NCBI GenBank assembly: GCA_964482605.1
Contig: CAYZYS010000016.1
Coordinates: 1-25,069, forward strand
Direction of reading: 5' to 3'
Source: Bacteroides_F sp964482605
GTDB lineage: Bacteria; Bacillota; Clostridia; Lachnospirales; Lachnospiraceae
DNA: 25,069 nucleotides
The position numbers and the translations under genes were made by a program. Below are positions 9,289 to 17,207 of the stretch, piece by piece; the stretch's first letter is position 1, and each line of letters starts with the position of its first letter. A model generated the notes under the pieces. It searched no databases and was not told the DNA's origin. It saw only the letters and a program-made list of their open reading frames with translations.

Positions 9289-10551
9289 ATGGGTAAGAAT
9301 GTCGTAATAATAGGCGGGGGAGCTGCCGGCATGATGGCGGCAATCGCCGCCTCAGGCAATGGCAACACCGTGACCATTGTGGAGAAGAACGAAAAGCTGG
9401 GGAAAAAGCTTTTCATCACGGGAAAGGGGCGCTGCAACCTCACTAATGCAGGGGACAATGAGGAGCTGATGAACAGCATTGTCACCAATCCGAAATTCAT
9501 GTACAGCGCATTGAGCCGTTTTGGCAATTATGACTGCATGGGGTTCTTTGGTGAGCTTGGGCTACCGATAAAGGTTGAACGTGGCAACAGGGTATTCCCT
9601 GAATCAGACAAGGCAGGGGATGTGATAGATTGCCTGCGTGAGGAGCTTCGCCGGCGTGGCGTGAGGGTTCTTCTTGACACCACGGCAAACGGGCTGGTGT
9701 GCAAGGACAATGATGGCACAGGCTTTATATGTACGGGAATACGCTGCACCTCAAAAAGAACGGGAAAGGAATGGATTCAGCCCCTTGACGAGCTCATAAT
9801 CGCAACGGGCGGCTGTTCGTACCCGTCAACAGGCTCAACGGGGGACGGATATGAATTTGCAAGGTCACTTGACATGAAGGTGACTGACAGGCTTCCTGCG
9901 CTGGTTCCGCTGATTGCACGTGAGGAATGGGTCAAGGATTTGCAGGGGCTAAGCCTCAAAAACACAGGCATATCGGTATATGCGGGCGAAAAGCAGGTGT
10001 ATTCTGATTTTGGTGAAATGATGTTCACGCATTTTGGCGTAACCGGACCTGTCATACTTAGTGCCAGCAGCTTCATAATAAAACGGCTCAAAAAGGAAAA
10101 CTTAAGACTTTCCATTGATTTGAAGCCCGCATTGGACCATGGGCAGCTCGACGCGCGGATTTTGAGGGATTTTGGCGAGCTTCGCAACAAACAGTACAAA
10201 AATGCGTTGGACAAGCTGCTGCCAAAGAAACTGATACCTGTTATAATACAGCTAAGCGGCATTGACCCTGATAAAAAGGTCCATGACATCACCTCGGCTG
10301 AGAGGGAACGCCTTGTGGGGCTTTTGAAGGGGCTTGTAATAACGATTACAGGCGCAAGGGGTTTTGCGGAGGCGATCATAACCCAGGGCGGCGTGGATGT
10401 CAGGGAACTCAACCCAGCCACCATGCAGAGCCGGAAATGCCCGAATGTCAGGTTTGCGGGGGAAGTGCTGGATGTGGATGCCGTGACGGGCGGCTTTAAC
10501 CTCCAGGTGGCATGGTCAACCGGGTACGCAGCGGGAAGCACGATATGTTAG
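9289..10551 (+). CDS. HI0933/BaiN-family FAD-dependent oxidoreductase
   Basis: Cytosolic flavoprotein of 420 residues in the HI0933 family (often annotated NAD(P)/FAD-dependent oxidoreductase or aminoacetone oxidase family; BaiN is a member). The N-terminal Rossmann FAD-binding motif IIGGGAAGMMAA is at about residues 6-17, followed by the family block GKKLFITGKGRCNLTNA. The C-terminal FAD-contact block FAGEVLDVDAVTGGFNLQ is also intact, so the protein appears complete. AAAGGA at 9275-9280 supports the ATG. It begins 17 bases after the surface protein gene, so it may be read from the same transcript, although its function looks unrelated. The true substrate is not known. Confidence 0.92.
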   Translation: MGKNVVIIGGGAAGMMAAIAASGNGNTVTIVEKNEKLGKKLFITGKGRCNLTNAGDNEELMNSIVTNPKFMYSALSRFGNYDCMGFFGELGLPIKVERGNRVFPESDKAGDVIDCLREELRRRGVRVLLDTTANGLVCKDNDGTGFICTGIRCTSKRTGKEWIQPLDELIIATGGCSYPSTGSTGDGYEFARSLDMKVTDRLPALVPLIAREEWVKDLQGLSLKNTGISVYAGEKQVYSDFGEMMFTHFGVTGPVILSASSFIIKRLKKENLRLSIDLKPALDHGQLDARILRDFGELRNKQYKNALDKLLPKKLIPVIIQLSGIDPDKKVHDITSAERERLVGLLKGLVITITGARGFAEAIITQGGVDVRELNPATMQSRKCPNVRFAGEVLDVDAVTGGFNLQVAWSTGYAAGSTIC

Positions 10552-10587
10552 GTGATATCCCGTATATAATAAAACATATTATTTAAG

Positions 10588-10599
10588 TATAAATATATT
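10588..10599 (+). promoter_or_regulatory. Possible -10 region upstream of the cmk leader
   Basis: TATAAA (10588-10593) and TATATT (10594-10599) lie just before the structured leader; a second TATAAT is at 10565-10570. No convincing -35 was found for any of them. Confidence 0.3.
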
Positions 10600-10608
10600 C
10601 AGAAGGCT

Positions 10609-10732
10609 TGGCGTGATTTTTTACACGGCTAATTGTGACGCAGGCGACACAATATAGCCTTGATGCCACACGGGAAACTGCATTAGCAGCTTTCCCGTGA
10701 GCTCCTCGACGACGAGCGTCTGCGGAATGGAG
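10609..10732 (+). promoter_or_regulatory. Candidate structured 5' leader (cis-regulatory RNA) of cmk-ispH-rpsA
   Basis: The 187 bases between the flavoprotein and cmk can fold into a compact set of helices. P1: TGGCGT (10609-10614) with ATGCCA (10663-10668). P2: GGCTAATTGTG (10627-10637) with 10648-10659, 11 pairs and one bulged A. P3: CACGGGAAACTGC (10669-10681) with 10686-10699, 13 pairs and one bulged C, tetraloop ATTA, abutting P1. The P2 loop has CGCAG (10639-10643), complementary to CTGCG (10720-10724) just before the Shine-Dalgarno GGAG (10729-10732), giving a possible pseudoknot. CTCC (10702-10705) could pair with that GGAG or with GAG at 10715-10717. This arrangement fits control of translation start. 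It matches no riboswitch class I recognise. Pairings were found by eye only. Confidence 0.5.
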
Positions 10733-10738
10733 ATTAAA

Positions 10739-11395
10739 ATGTCATATGCAATTGCGATAGACGGACCGGCAGGGGCCGGAAAAAGCACAATAGCAAAACT
10801 GGTTGCAAAAGAGCTTGGCTATGTGTATGTGGACACGGGGGCAATGTTCCGTGCCATGGGGATATATTTCATGGACAATGGCGTGGATGCTGATGATGAG
10901 GATGGCATCAATTCCGCAGTTGACAAGGTTGACGTGTCCATAACCTATGTGGCTGGCGAGCAGCAGGTGCTCCTCAATGGTGACAATGTAACCGGGAGAC
11001 TCCGTGAGGAGGCTGTCGGCAAGGCTGCGTCAAGAATATCAAGATATGCTTCCGTGAGGAAAAAGCTCCTTGAACTGCAGCGCGAGCTTGCGCTCTCCAC
11101 GAATGTCGTGATGGATGGCAGGGACATTGGCACCACGGTCCTGCCGAATGCACAGACAAAGCTTTACCTTACCGCAAGCGTGGAGGCGAGGGCAAAAAGG
11201 CGTTATGACGAGCTTGTGGCAAAGGGTGAGACGGCGGATTTGGCTTCAATCAAGGCGGACATTGAAAACAGGGATTACCAGGACATGCACAGGGAAATAT
11301 CCCCACTTAGGCAGGCGGAGGATGCCGTTTTGCTTGACACGTCGGACATGGACATCCCGCAGGTTGTGGATGCCGTAAGGAAGCTGGTAAAGTGA
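10739..11395 (+). CDS. cmk: Cytidylate kinase
   Basis: Phosphorylates CMP and dCMP to the diphosphates using ATP, in pyrimidine salvage and turnover. The 218-residue protein begins with the P-loop GPAGAGKST at residues 9-17, then the substrate-binding VDTGAMFRA, and the conserved DGRDIGT further on, typical of bacterial CMP kinase. Length is usual for the family. The ATG at 10739 is chosen over an upstream in-frame ATG at 10697 because GGAG (10729-10732) is well placed and homology starts here with AIAIDGP. Only one base separates its stop from the ispH start, so the two are co-transcribed. The upstream leader may regulate it. Confidence 0.96.
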   Translation: MSYAIAIDGPAGAGKSTIAKLVAKELGYVYVDTGAMFRAMGIYFMDNGVDADDEDGINSAVDKVDVSITYVAGEQQVLLNGDNVTGRLREEAVGKAASRISRYASVRKKLLELQRELALSTNVVMDGRDIGTTVLPNAQTKLYLTASVEARAKRRYDELVAKGETADLASIKADIENRDYQDMHREISPLRQAEDAVLLDTSDMDIPQVVDAVRKLVK

Positions 11396-11396
11396 C

Positions 11397-12245
11397 ATGG
11401 GAGAGGTTATTCTTGCCAAGACGGCGGGGTTCTGCTTTGGCGTAAAGCGTGCCGTTGACAAGGTTTATGAACAGGCAGGCAGGGACAATGTGTACACATA
11501 TGGTCCAATAATACATAATGAAGAGGTTGTGAAAGACCTTGAAAAAAGGGGCGTGAAAGTGATTAACTCCCTTGCGGAGCTTGACGGGCTTGAGGGCGGG
11601 ACAATCATAATCCGTTCACATGGCGTTGCAAGGCATGTGTATGATGCAATACGCGAAAGGGGCTTTGAAATCATAGACGCAACCTGCCCATTTGTACTAA
11701 AGATACACAACATAGTTGAACAGGCAAGCCGTGAGGGCAGTGCAATTGTGGTCATAGGCAACGAAAACCACCCGGAGGTTGAGGGAATTGTGGGCTGGTC
11801 CTCCGGTGAGACATTCATAATTGATTCGGTGGAAAAAGCCAGCAGTTTCAAGGTAAATAATGGCAAAAAAGTGTGTGTTGTGTCACAAACTACATTTAAT
11901 TTCAATAAATTTGAAGAACTTGTTGCAATTATTTTGAAAAAAGGTTACAATGTAGATATTCGTAATACGATTTGCAATGCTACAGAAGAGCGTCAGCGTG
12001 AGGCAAAGGAGATAGCGTCAAGGGCTGACGGCATGATTGTAATCGGTGGCAGGAGTAGTTCCAATACTCGCAAGCTCTATGAAATATGCAAAACAGAGTG
12101 TACGGACACATATTACATACAGACACTACAAGACCTGGATTTGTATAAGTTTAACTCCAACGGCTGCATTGGTATTACAGCGGGGGCTTCAACCCCCAGC
12201 AACATAATTGAGGAGGTTTATTCTAATGTCAGAACAGAGTTTTGA
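11397..12245 (+). CDS. ispH: 4-hydroxy-3-methylbut-2-enyl diphosphate reductase
   Basis: Last enzyme of the MEP isoprenoid pathway: an iron-sulfur reductase that makes IPP and DMAPP from HMBPP. The 282-residue protein has the three cluster cysteines C13 (AGFCFGV), C97 (DATCPFV) and C193 (ICNAT), and the active-site residues H40, H75 (IRSHGV), H125 and E127 (ENHPE). The C-terminal GASTPSNIIEEV is also conserved. In some Clostridia IspH is fused to ribosomal protein S1; here they are separate reading frames, but the ispH end overlaps the rpsA start by 20 bases, so the link remains close. It shows no truncation. Confidence 0.96.
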   Translation: MGEVILAKTAGFCFGVKRAVDKVYEQAGRDNVYTYGPIIHNEEVVKDLEKRGVKVINSLAELDGLEGGTIIIRSHGVARHVYDAIRERGFEIIDATCPFVLKIHNIVEQASREGSAIVVIGNENHPEVEGIVGWSSGETFIIDSVEKASSFKVNNGKKVCVVSQTTFNFNKFEELVAIILKKGYNVDIRNTICNATEERQREAKEIASRADGMIVIGGRSSSNTRKLYEICKTECTDTYYIQTLQDLDLYKFNSNGCIGITAGASTPSNIIEEVYSNVRTEF

Positions 12246-13326
12246 TGAGATGCTGGAAGAATCATTTAAGACCATACATGCAGGTGAGGTTGTTGATGGT
12301 ACTGTCATCAGTGTCAAAGAAGATGAAATCGTACTGAACATCGGCTACAAGTCTGATGGAATCATTACGAGAAGTGAGTACTCCAACAAGCCTAACCTGG
12401 ACCTTACAAAAGAGGTTTCAGAGGGCGACACCATGAGGGTGAAGGTTCTCAAGGTCAATGATGGTGAGGGACAGGTGCTTCTTACATACAGGAGGCTCGT
12501 TGCCGAGGAAGGCAACAAGAGGCTTGAGGAAGCATTCAACAATCAGGAGGTTATCACGGCAAAGGTTGACAAGGCCATCCAGGGCGGCTTGAGTGTTGTT
12601 GTCGACGAAGCCAGGGTATTCATTCCTGCCAGCCTCGTGTCTGATACGTATGTCAAGGATTTGTCACAGCTTGAGGGCAAGGAGGTTTCCTTCGTCATCA
12701 CTGAGTACAATCCAAAGAAGAGGAGAATCATTGGCGACTGCAAGCAGCTTCTTCTTGCAAAGAAGGCTGAGGCTGCCGAGAAGCTTTTCGCTTCGATAAA
12801 GGAAGGCCAGACCATTGAGGGTACCGTGAAGAATGTTACTGACTTCGGTGCGTTCATTGACCTTGGCGGTGTCGACGGGCTTCTGCATATTTCCGAGATG
12901 TCATGGGGCAGGACCGAGAATCCGAAGAAGGTATTCAAGGTTGGCGATTCAGTCAAGGCATTCATTAAGGAGATTAACGGGACAAAGATTGCCCTCAGCC
13001 TTAAGTACCCTGACCAGAATCCATGGACCTCAGCACCTGAGAAGTATTCCATTGGAACCATTGTCAAGGGCAAGGTTGCAAGGATGACTGACTTCGGTGC
13101 ATTCATAGAACTTGAGACAGGCGTTGATGCACTTCTGCATGTGTCACAGATTGCGCTTGAGCACGTTGACAAGCCTTCGGATGTGCTTTCAGTTGGGCAG
13201 GAGATTGAGGCAAGGGTTGTTGACCTCAACATTGAGGAGAAGAAGATTAGCCTTAGCATAAAGGATTTGCTGAGGGATTCACAGCCTTCCGACCAGGCAA
13301 CCGACTCAGGTAACGAGGAATATTGA
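12226..13326 (+). CDS. rpsA: Ribosomal protein S1 homologue with four S1 domains
   Basis: RNA-binding protein of the 30S ribosome/S1 family, similar in plan to the short Gram-positive form (YpfD type). The start at 12226 has AGGAGG at 12211-12216. The 366 residues contain four S1 OB-fold domains at about 19-90, 105-170, 190-258 and 275-345; the last two carry the standard VTDFGAFIDL and MTDFGAFIEL motifs, and the first two are more diverged, as usual. A short acidic, polar tail ends the protein. It is shorter than the six-domain proteobacterial S1. In low-GC Gram-positives the S1 homologue may not be a stoichiometric ribosomal subunit. It overlaps ispH and is followed by a terminator. Confidence 0.93.
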   Translation: MSEQSFDEMLEESFKTIHAGEVVDGTVISVKEDEIVLNIGYKSDGIITRSEYSNKPNLDLTKEVSEGDTMRVKVLKVNDGEGQVLLTYRRLVAEEGNKRLEEAFNNQEVITAKVDKAIQGGLSVVVDEARVFIPASLVSDTYVKDLSQLEGKEVSFVITEYNPKKRRIIGDCKQLLLAKKAEAAEKLFASIKEGQTIEGTVKNVTDFGAFIDLGGVDGLLHISEMSWGRTENPKKVFKVGDSVKAFIKEINGTKIALSLKYPDQNPWTSAPEKYSIGTIVKGKVARMTDFGAFIELETGVDALLHVSQIALEHVDKPSDVLSVGQEIEARVVDLNIEEKKISLSIKDLLRDSQPSDQATDSGNEEY

Positions 13327-13343
13327 TTAGTTGAACATTTATC

Positions 13344-13382
13344 AGCCTTATAATGATTAACCGTCATTATGAGGCTTTTTCT
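13344..13382 (+). terminator. Intrinsic terminator after rpsA
   Basis: A 13-bp stem (13344-13356 with 13364-13376, one G-T pair) with a seven-base loop is followed by TTTT then CTT. It ends the cmk-ispH-rpsA unit. Confidence 0.88.
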
Positions 13383-13406
13383 TAAAAAAGTAATTGGGGG
13401 ATAGAC

Positions 13407-14186
13407 ATGGCCAACACATATGAGGATTTTAAAAAAGACGTATACAAGCTAACCGGAATCGACCTGAATTCTTACAAGGAACGCCAGATGAAGAGGCGCA
13501 TTGACACCCTTATTGACAGGAACAAGTTTCCAGACTATGACAGTTACGTCAAGGCACTTAAGAATGACAAGGAAAGATATGATGAATTTGTCAATTACCT
13601 GACAATCAACGTGTCTGAGTTTTACCGCAATCCCAACCTTTGGCAGACGCTGGAGGACACGGTCCTTCCGGGGCTTATCTCGAAGTACGGGCAAAACCTG
13701 AAGATTTGGAGCGCAGCATGTTCAACCGGAGATGAGCCGTACACGATAGCCATGGTGCTCGCAAAGCAGGTTCCGTTGAACAGGGTCAAGATAATTGCAA
13801 CGGACATTGATTCACAGATTCTTGAGAAGGCGCAGCTTGGCGTGTATGGTGCCAACAGCCTCAAGGGACTGCCTGAGGAATACAAAAACAAGTATTTTGA
13901 AAAGGCGGGCGACAAGGTATTCAAGATTAGTGATGAGATTAAGAAATGCGTTGAGTTCAAGAAGCACAATCTGTTAAGTGACCCTTATCCAACGGGCTGT
14001 CATCTCATTGTATGCCGCAATGTTATGATTTACTTTACAGATGATGCAAAGGATGAAATATACAAAAAGTTTAATGCTTCCCTTGTGAAGGGCGGATGCC
14101 TTTTTGTCGGCAACACGGAGCAGATAATCAACTATAAGGAGCTCGGCTTCGAGTTCAATAAGCTGTTCTTTTACCACAAGGTGTGA
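13407..14186 (+). CDS. cheR: CheR-type chemoreceptor glutamate methyltransferase
   Basis: SAM-dependent methyltransferase of the CheR family, which methylates glutamates on chemoreceptors during adaptation. The 259-residue protein has the short helical N-terminal domain (about 1-75, with LTGIDLNSYKERQMKRR) and the catalytic domain with the SAM site SAACSTGDEPYTIAM, the acidic ATDID and the conserved CRNVMIYF. GGGGG before ATAGACATG supports the start. No other chemotaxis gene is in the window, so it is an isolated copy following the rpsA terminator; stand-alone CheR genes are seen in clostridial genomes. It converges on the exonuclease gene with only four bases between stops. Confidence 0.93.
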   Translation: MANTYEDFKKDVYKLTGIDLNSYKERQMKRRIDTLIDRNKFPDYDSYVKALKNDKERYDEFVNYLTINVSEFYRNPNLWQTLEDTVLPGLISKYGQNLKIWSAACSTGDEPYTIAMVLAKQVPLNRVKIIATDIDSQILEKAQLGVYGANSLKGLPEEYKNKYFEKAGDKVFKISDEIKKCVEFKKHNLLSDPYPTGCHLIVCRNVMIYFTDDAKDEIYKKFNASLVKGGCLFVGNTEQIINYKELGFEFNKLFFYHKV

Positions 14187-14190
14187 GGGA

Positions 14191-15282
14191 TTAAAGCATG
14201 TGCTGGAGCACATGACCGACATATTGCTTCTGTGCGGACGCATTTCCAAGAAATGCATCATCCAGTTGGAAGTAAGAGCTTTTTGATGAATATTCCAGTT
14301 TAAAGTCAGGGGACACGATTGCTGCATACTGCGGCAGGAATGTCCCTTCAATTTTTTTGTAGCAGTTGTGGGCATTTGCCTTTTGGCGGTGCTCCCTGTC
14401 GACATACGCCGCAACACTTTTGTGAATGGCAACATCCTCATCAGGAAGATAATAATAGTTGTCATAATCAGCATAAAAATGTCTCAGTGTCCCGCAATAA
14501 ACCTTGGAAAACAGCTTTAGTGACCTGTCCTGGCAGGTCAGGTAGTGGCTTTGGTCCATAAGGGATGCCTGAATTGGGACGGGAGAGCCAAGGACACAGG
14601 TAATCATGATGCCTGAGCACACTCCGTCATCATACTGTGGTTCGACTCCCGACACTTCATAGCTGCCATCGACAAGCTGCCTGTAATTAAGCATTATTGC
14701 AACCTTTGCAAGGCACAGCACATCATCATGATTGTGGAGAAGCATGAGCTGCCTTGCATCCTCGGTTGGGCTGACGGCAAAATGCCTGTACACCTCAACC
14801 AGCCTTCCGCCGTCCGTCATGTCATCACGCCTTATTCCAAGGCGCTCCTCAACAAAGGTCTGCCTGTAGCTCGTCAGCTTCAACAGTTTGTTTATGGAAC
14901 GTATGCATTTGTATATGTCAATGCTTTCAAGGGCAGAGAAATCGAAGTTGATTCCATGGGCCGCACATCTTGCGGAAAGATAGGGGATGTCGAAGCCATC
15001 ACCATTGTAAGTCATAAGGACGTCAAAGCCTGACAGAAAACCAATGAATTGCTGCAGGACCCCTGCCTCATCCGAGGGCTCGTCACAGAACCATTGTGTC
15101 AGCGTCAGGCTTTCATCCTTAACATAAAACGCCCCGATAAGGTAAACGGAGGTTGTTTTGGGGGAAAAGCCCGTTGTTTCGATGTCGAAGATGACAATGC
15201 TTTCATCCGGGTAAAGTGAAGTGATAATGCTGTCACGGGAAAAGAGGGAAGTACCATTAAGGGTTTTGTTGAATATGGTCAT
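14191..15282 (-). CDS. YprB-like RNase H-fold (DEDD) exonuclease domain protein
   Basis: Predicted 3'-5' exonuclease of the YprB/ribonuclease H-like family. The DEDD acidic residues are visible: D33 and E35 in IFDIETTGF, D98 in YNGDGFDIPYL, and D187 in LLHNHDDV. The nuclease fold takes up residues about 27-200. The second half, about 200-363, is a separate domain seen in clostridial members (LPDEDVAIHKSVA and CYKKIEGTFLPQ) of unknown role; it is not a helicase or zinc domain I recognise. On the minus strand, AAGGAG sits just upstream of the ATG. It is preceded by an XRE regulator gene 36 bases upstream and probably shares its promoter. In Bacillus, yprB lies next to a helicase gene (yprA); no helicase is present here. 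Substrate (DNA or RNA) is unknown. Confidence 0.85.
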   Translation of the reverse strand: MTIFNKTLNGTSLFSRDSIITSLYPDESIVIFDIETTGFSPKTTSVYLIGAFYVKDESLTLTQWFCDEPSDEAGVLQQFIGFLSGFDVLMTYNGDGFDIPYLSARCAAHGINFDFSALESIDIYKCIRSINKLLKLTSYRQTFVEERLGIRRDDMTDGGRLVEVYRHFAVSPTEDARQLMLLHNHDDVLCLAKVAIMLNYRQLVDGSYEVSGVEPQYDDGVCSGIMITCVLGSPVPIQASLMDQSHYLTCQDRSLKLFSKVYCGTLRHFYADYDNYYYLPDEDVAIHKSVAAYVDREHRQKANAHNCYKKIEGTFLPQYAAIVSPDFKLEYSSKSSYFQLDDAFLGNASAQKQYVGHVLQHML

Positions 15283-15318
15283 TACTCACTCCTTCATCGA
15301 CAGCAAACACTAAGGGGG

Positions 15319-15624
15319 TTATGCCTTTGGCTTGGACTTGCCCTTTGTCTTTGGGTTCTTTGACACCAGTTTTTCGTATTCTTCCTGTGTAAGTGTAACA
15401 GTACGCTTTCTGTCGAGGTCAATCGACACATTGCAATTGAGCGCCTCACAAATCTTCCAAAGCTGATCTAATGTTATTGTGCGTGACGCCTTGTTAAGCT
15501 TGTTGCACACTGAAAGTCTTGTTATTCCGACGAGGCTGGCAAGCTCTCTCTGGGTAATCTTTTGGTCTTTCATCTGTGCTGTAATCTGTTCCACGATGCT
15601 GTTAAGCCATTCTTCCTCTCTCAT
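15319..15624 (-). CDS. XRE-family helix-turn-helix regulator
   Basis: Small DNA-binding protein of 101 residues. A lambda-repressor-like HTH spans about 10-70: ITQRELASLVGITRLSVCNKLNK forms the two central helices (given here in part as ITQRELASLVGI then LSVCNKLN), followed by TLDQLWKICEALNC. The tail is rich in lysine (KNPKTKGKSKPKA), which may help DNA binding. GGAG precedes the ATG on the minus strand. It heads the unit with the exonuclease gene. An inverted repeat TTGTACATACAA overlaps the -35 of its own promoter, so autoregulation is plausible. It may be an orphan regulator or antitoxin-like protein; no toxin is evident nearby. Confidence 0.88.
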   Translation of the reverse strand: MREEEWLNSIVEQITAQMKDQKITQRELASLVGITRLSVCNKLNKASRTITLDQLWKICEALNCNVSIDLDRKRTVTLTQEEYEKLVSKNPKTKGKSKPKA

Positions 15625-15693
15625 CTTTTCATCTCCATTTCATAATGATTGTCTTGTTGTGTGAAAAAACAACAGTATCTAAATCTAAGCTAT

Positions 15694-15722
15694 ATTATAA
15701 GACTAAATTATTGTACATACAA
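15694..15722 (-). promoter_or_regulatory. Promoter of the XRE-exonuclease unit with possible operator
   Basis: On the minus strand TTGTAT (15722-15717), a 17-base spacer and a perfect TATAAT (15699-15694). The -35 lies inside the inverted repeat TTGTA-CA-TACAA (15711-15722), a likely repressor site. Confidence 0.7.
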
Positions 15723-15779
15723 GAGCTTTTTGAAAAAAATGATTGACTTTTTATTGGTTATTTGTCTTTATTTTTTTAT

Positions 15780-15795
15780 TATAATGTTGTAAAAT
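15780..15795 (+). promoter_or_regulatory. Possible -10 region of the rnf operon
   Basis: TATAAT at 15780-15785 and TAAAAT at 15790-15795 lie in a T-rich stretch upstream of rnfC. No good -35 at standard spacing was seen. The leader to rnfC also holds the palindrome TGTCATGACA at 15833-15842. Confidence 0.4.
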
Positions 15796-15873
15796 GTTAT
15801 TTGGTGCGGTGTAGTGGCAGGGCAGTGCCTATTGTCATGACATCATGCTTAGAATTCATAAGGAGACAAGGTA

Positions 15874-17190
15874 ATGGGGAAGTTAACGTTTAAAGGCGGT
15901 GTCCATCCCTTTGAAGGCAAAGAACTTACCAAGGACAAGCCCATCAAGGAATTATTACCTGAGGGTGACATGGTATTCCCGCTTTCACAGCATATTGGCG
16001 CACCGGCTGTGCCAGTGGTTGCCAAAGGGGACCGGGTGCTGGCAGGTCAATTGATTGCCGAGGCAGGTGGCTTCATATCTGCCAACATTCACTCGTCAGT
16101 GTCCGGCACGGTCAAGGCAATTGAGCCTAGAACACTTGCCACTGGCGGAAAGTGCAATTCAATCATCATTGAAAATGATGGCAAGTACGAGGAGGTTCAG
16201 TACGAGAAATGCAAATTTGAGGACCTCACAAAGGATTCAATCAGGCAGAAGGTAAAGGATGCCGGGGTTGTGGGCATGGGTGGTGCAGGATTCCCTGCCA
16301 ACGTGAAAATCACGCCAAAGAATCCGGAAGCAATTGATTATGTAATAGTGAACGGGGCAGAGTGTGAGCCTTACCTTACATCAGATTACAGAAGGCTTCT
16401 TGAGGAGTCCGACAAGGTTGTCATGGGACTCAAGATTGTCCTTAAGCTGTTTGACAAGGCGCAGGGCGTAATTGCAATTGAAGACAACAAGCCAGAGGCA
16501 ATTGCAGCCATGGAGAAGGCCTGTGCAGGTGAGGATAGGATTACCGTCAAGACAATGGTTACAAAGTATCCACAGGGCGGTGAGCGTTTCCTCATTTCCG
16601 CAGTGACCGGAAGGGAGATTAATTCTGCAATGCTTCCGGCTGACGCAGGCTGCATTGTACACAATGTTGACACCATAACCTCAATATACTATGCATGTAT
16701 AGAAGGTTTTCCTCTCACAAAGAGAATCATCACCGTCACGGGCGATGGCGTGAAGGACCCACAGAACTTCTATGTATACCTGGGTATGAGCTACAGGCAG
16801 CTTCTTGAAGCTGCGGGTGGCGCCGTTGGCGAGCCTGAGAAGTACATCTCCGGCGGTCCGATGATGGGCTTTGCCATGTATTCACTGGATGTGCCTGTCG
16901 TGAAGGGAAGCTCCTCGCTTCTTGTGCTTGGCCACGACGAGGTCAAGGATTTGAAGGGAACCGCCTGCATAAGGTGCGGCAAATGCGGACAGGCCTGTCC
17001 AGAGCATTTACTTCCTGCCAAACTTGCGACGCTGGCGGCAAAGGGCAACATGGAAGCCTTTGAGAAGCTCGACGGGGTTGAGTGCGTGGAATGCGGAAGC
17101 TGTTCATTCATATGCCCTGCAAAGAGGCCACTTGCACAGTACATTAAGTCAATGCGCAAGCAGGCTCTTGCGAATCGCAGGAAGAAGTAG
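15874..17190 (+). CDS. rnfC: Rnf complex subunit C (electron-transport complex, NADH-side iron-sulfur/flavin subunit)
   Basis: Peripheral subunit of the Rnf ferredoxin:NAD+ oxidoreductase, which links electron flow from ferredoxin to NAD+ with Na+ or H+ export. RnfC holds the NAD(H) and FMN site and two [4Fe-4S] clusters. In the 438 residues are the conserved GMGGAGFPANVKI (flavin/NAD region), an N-terminal barrel-sandwich domain and two ferredoxin motifs, CIRCGKCGQACP from C365 and CVECGSCSFICP from C404. AGGAG (15861-15865) sets the ATG. It is first in the order C-D-G-E-A-B, the usual one in Clostridia. The length is close to clostridial RnfC and lacks the long alanine-rich tail of proteobacterial forms. 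Confidence 0.96.
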   Translation: MGKLTFKGGVHPFEGKELTKDKPIKELLPEGDMVFPLSQHIGAPAVPVVAKGDRVLAGQLIAEAGGFISANIHSSVSGTVKAIEPRTLATGGKCNSIIIENDGKYEEVQYEKCKFEDLTKDSIRQKVKDAGVVGMGGAGFPANVKITPKNPEAIDYVIVNGAECEPYLTSDYRRLLEESDKVVMGLKIVLKLFDKAQGVIAIEDNKPEAIAAMEKACAGEDRITVKTMVTKYPQGGERFLISAVTGREINSAMLPADAGCIVHNVDTITSIYYACIEGFPLTKRIITVTGDGVKDPQNFYVYLGMSYRQLLEAAGGAVGEPEKYISGGPMMGFAMYSLDVPVVKGSSSLLVLGHDEVKDLKGTACIRCGKCGQACPEHLLPAKLATLAAKGNMEAFEKLDGVECVECGSCSFICPAKRPLAQYIKSMRKQALANRRKK

Positions 17191-17207
17191 GAAAGGTGGA
17201 GAAAAAA

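Noticed and set aside
9777..10541. Minus-strand open frame of 254 codons
   Set aside because: Shadow of the flavoprotein gene, whose FAD motifs are intact on the plus strand.
10609..10732. Cobalamin, c-di-GMP, guanidine or THF riboswitch in the cmk leader
   Set aside because: Short shared words such as GCCAC and CGGGAA occur, but the conserved cores of these classes are not present by eye.
12543..13367. Minus-strand open frame of 274 codons
   Set aside because: Shadow of rpsA; serine-rich antisense product without a family.
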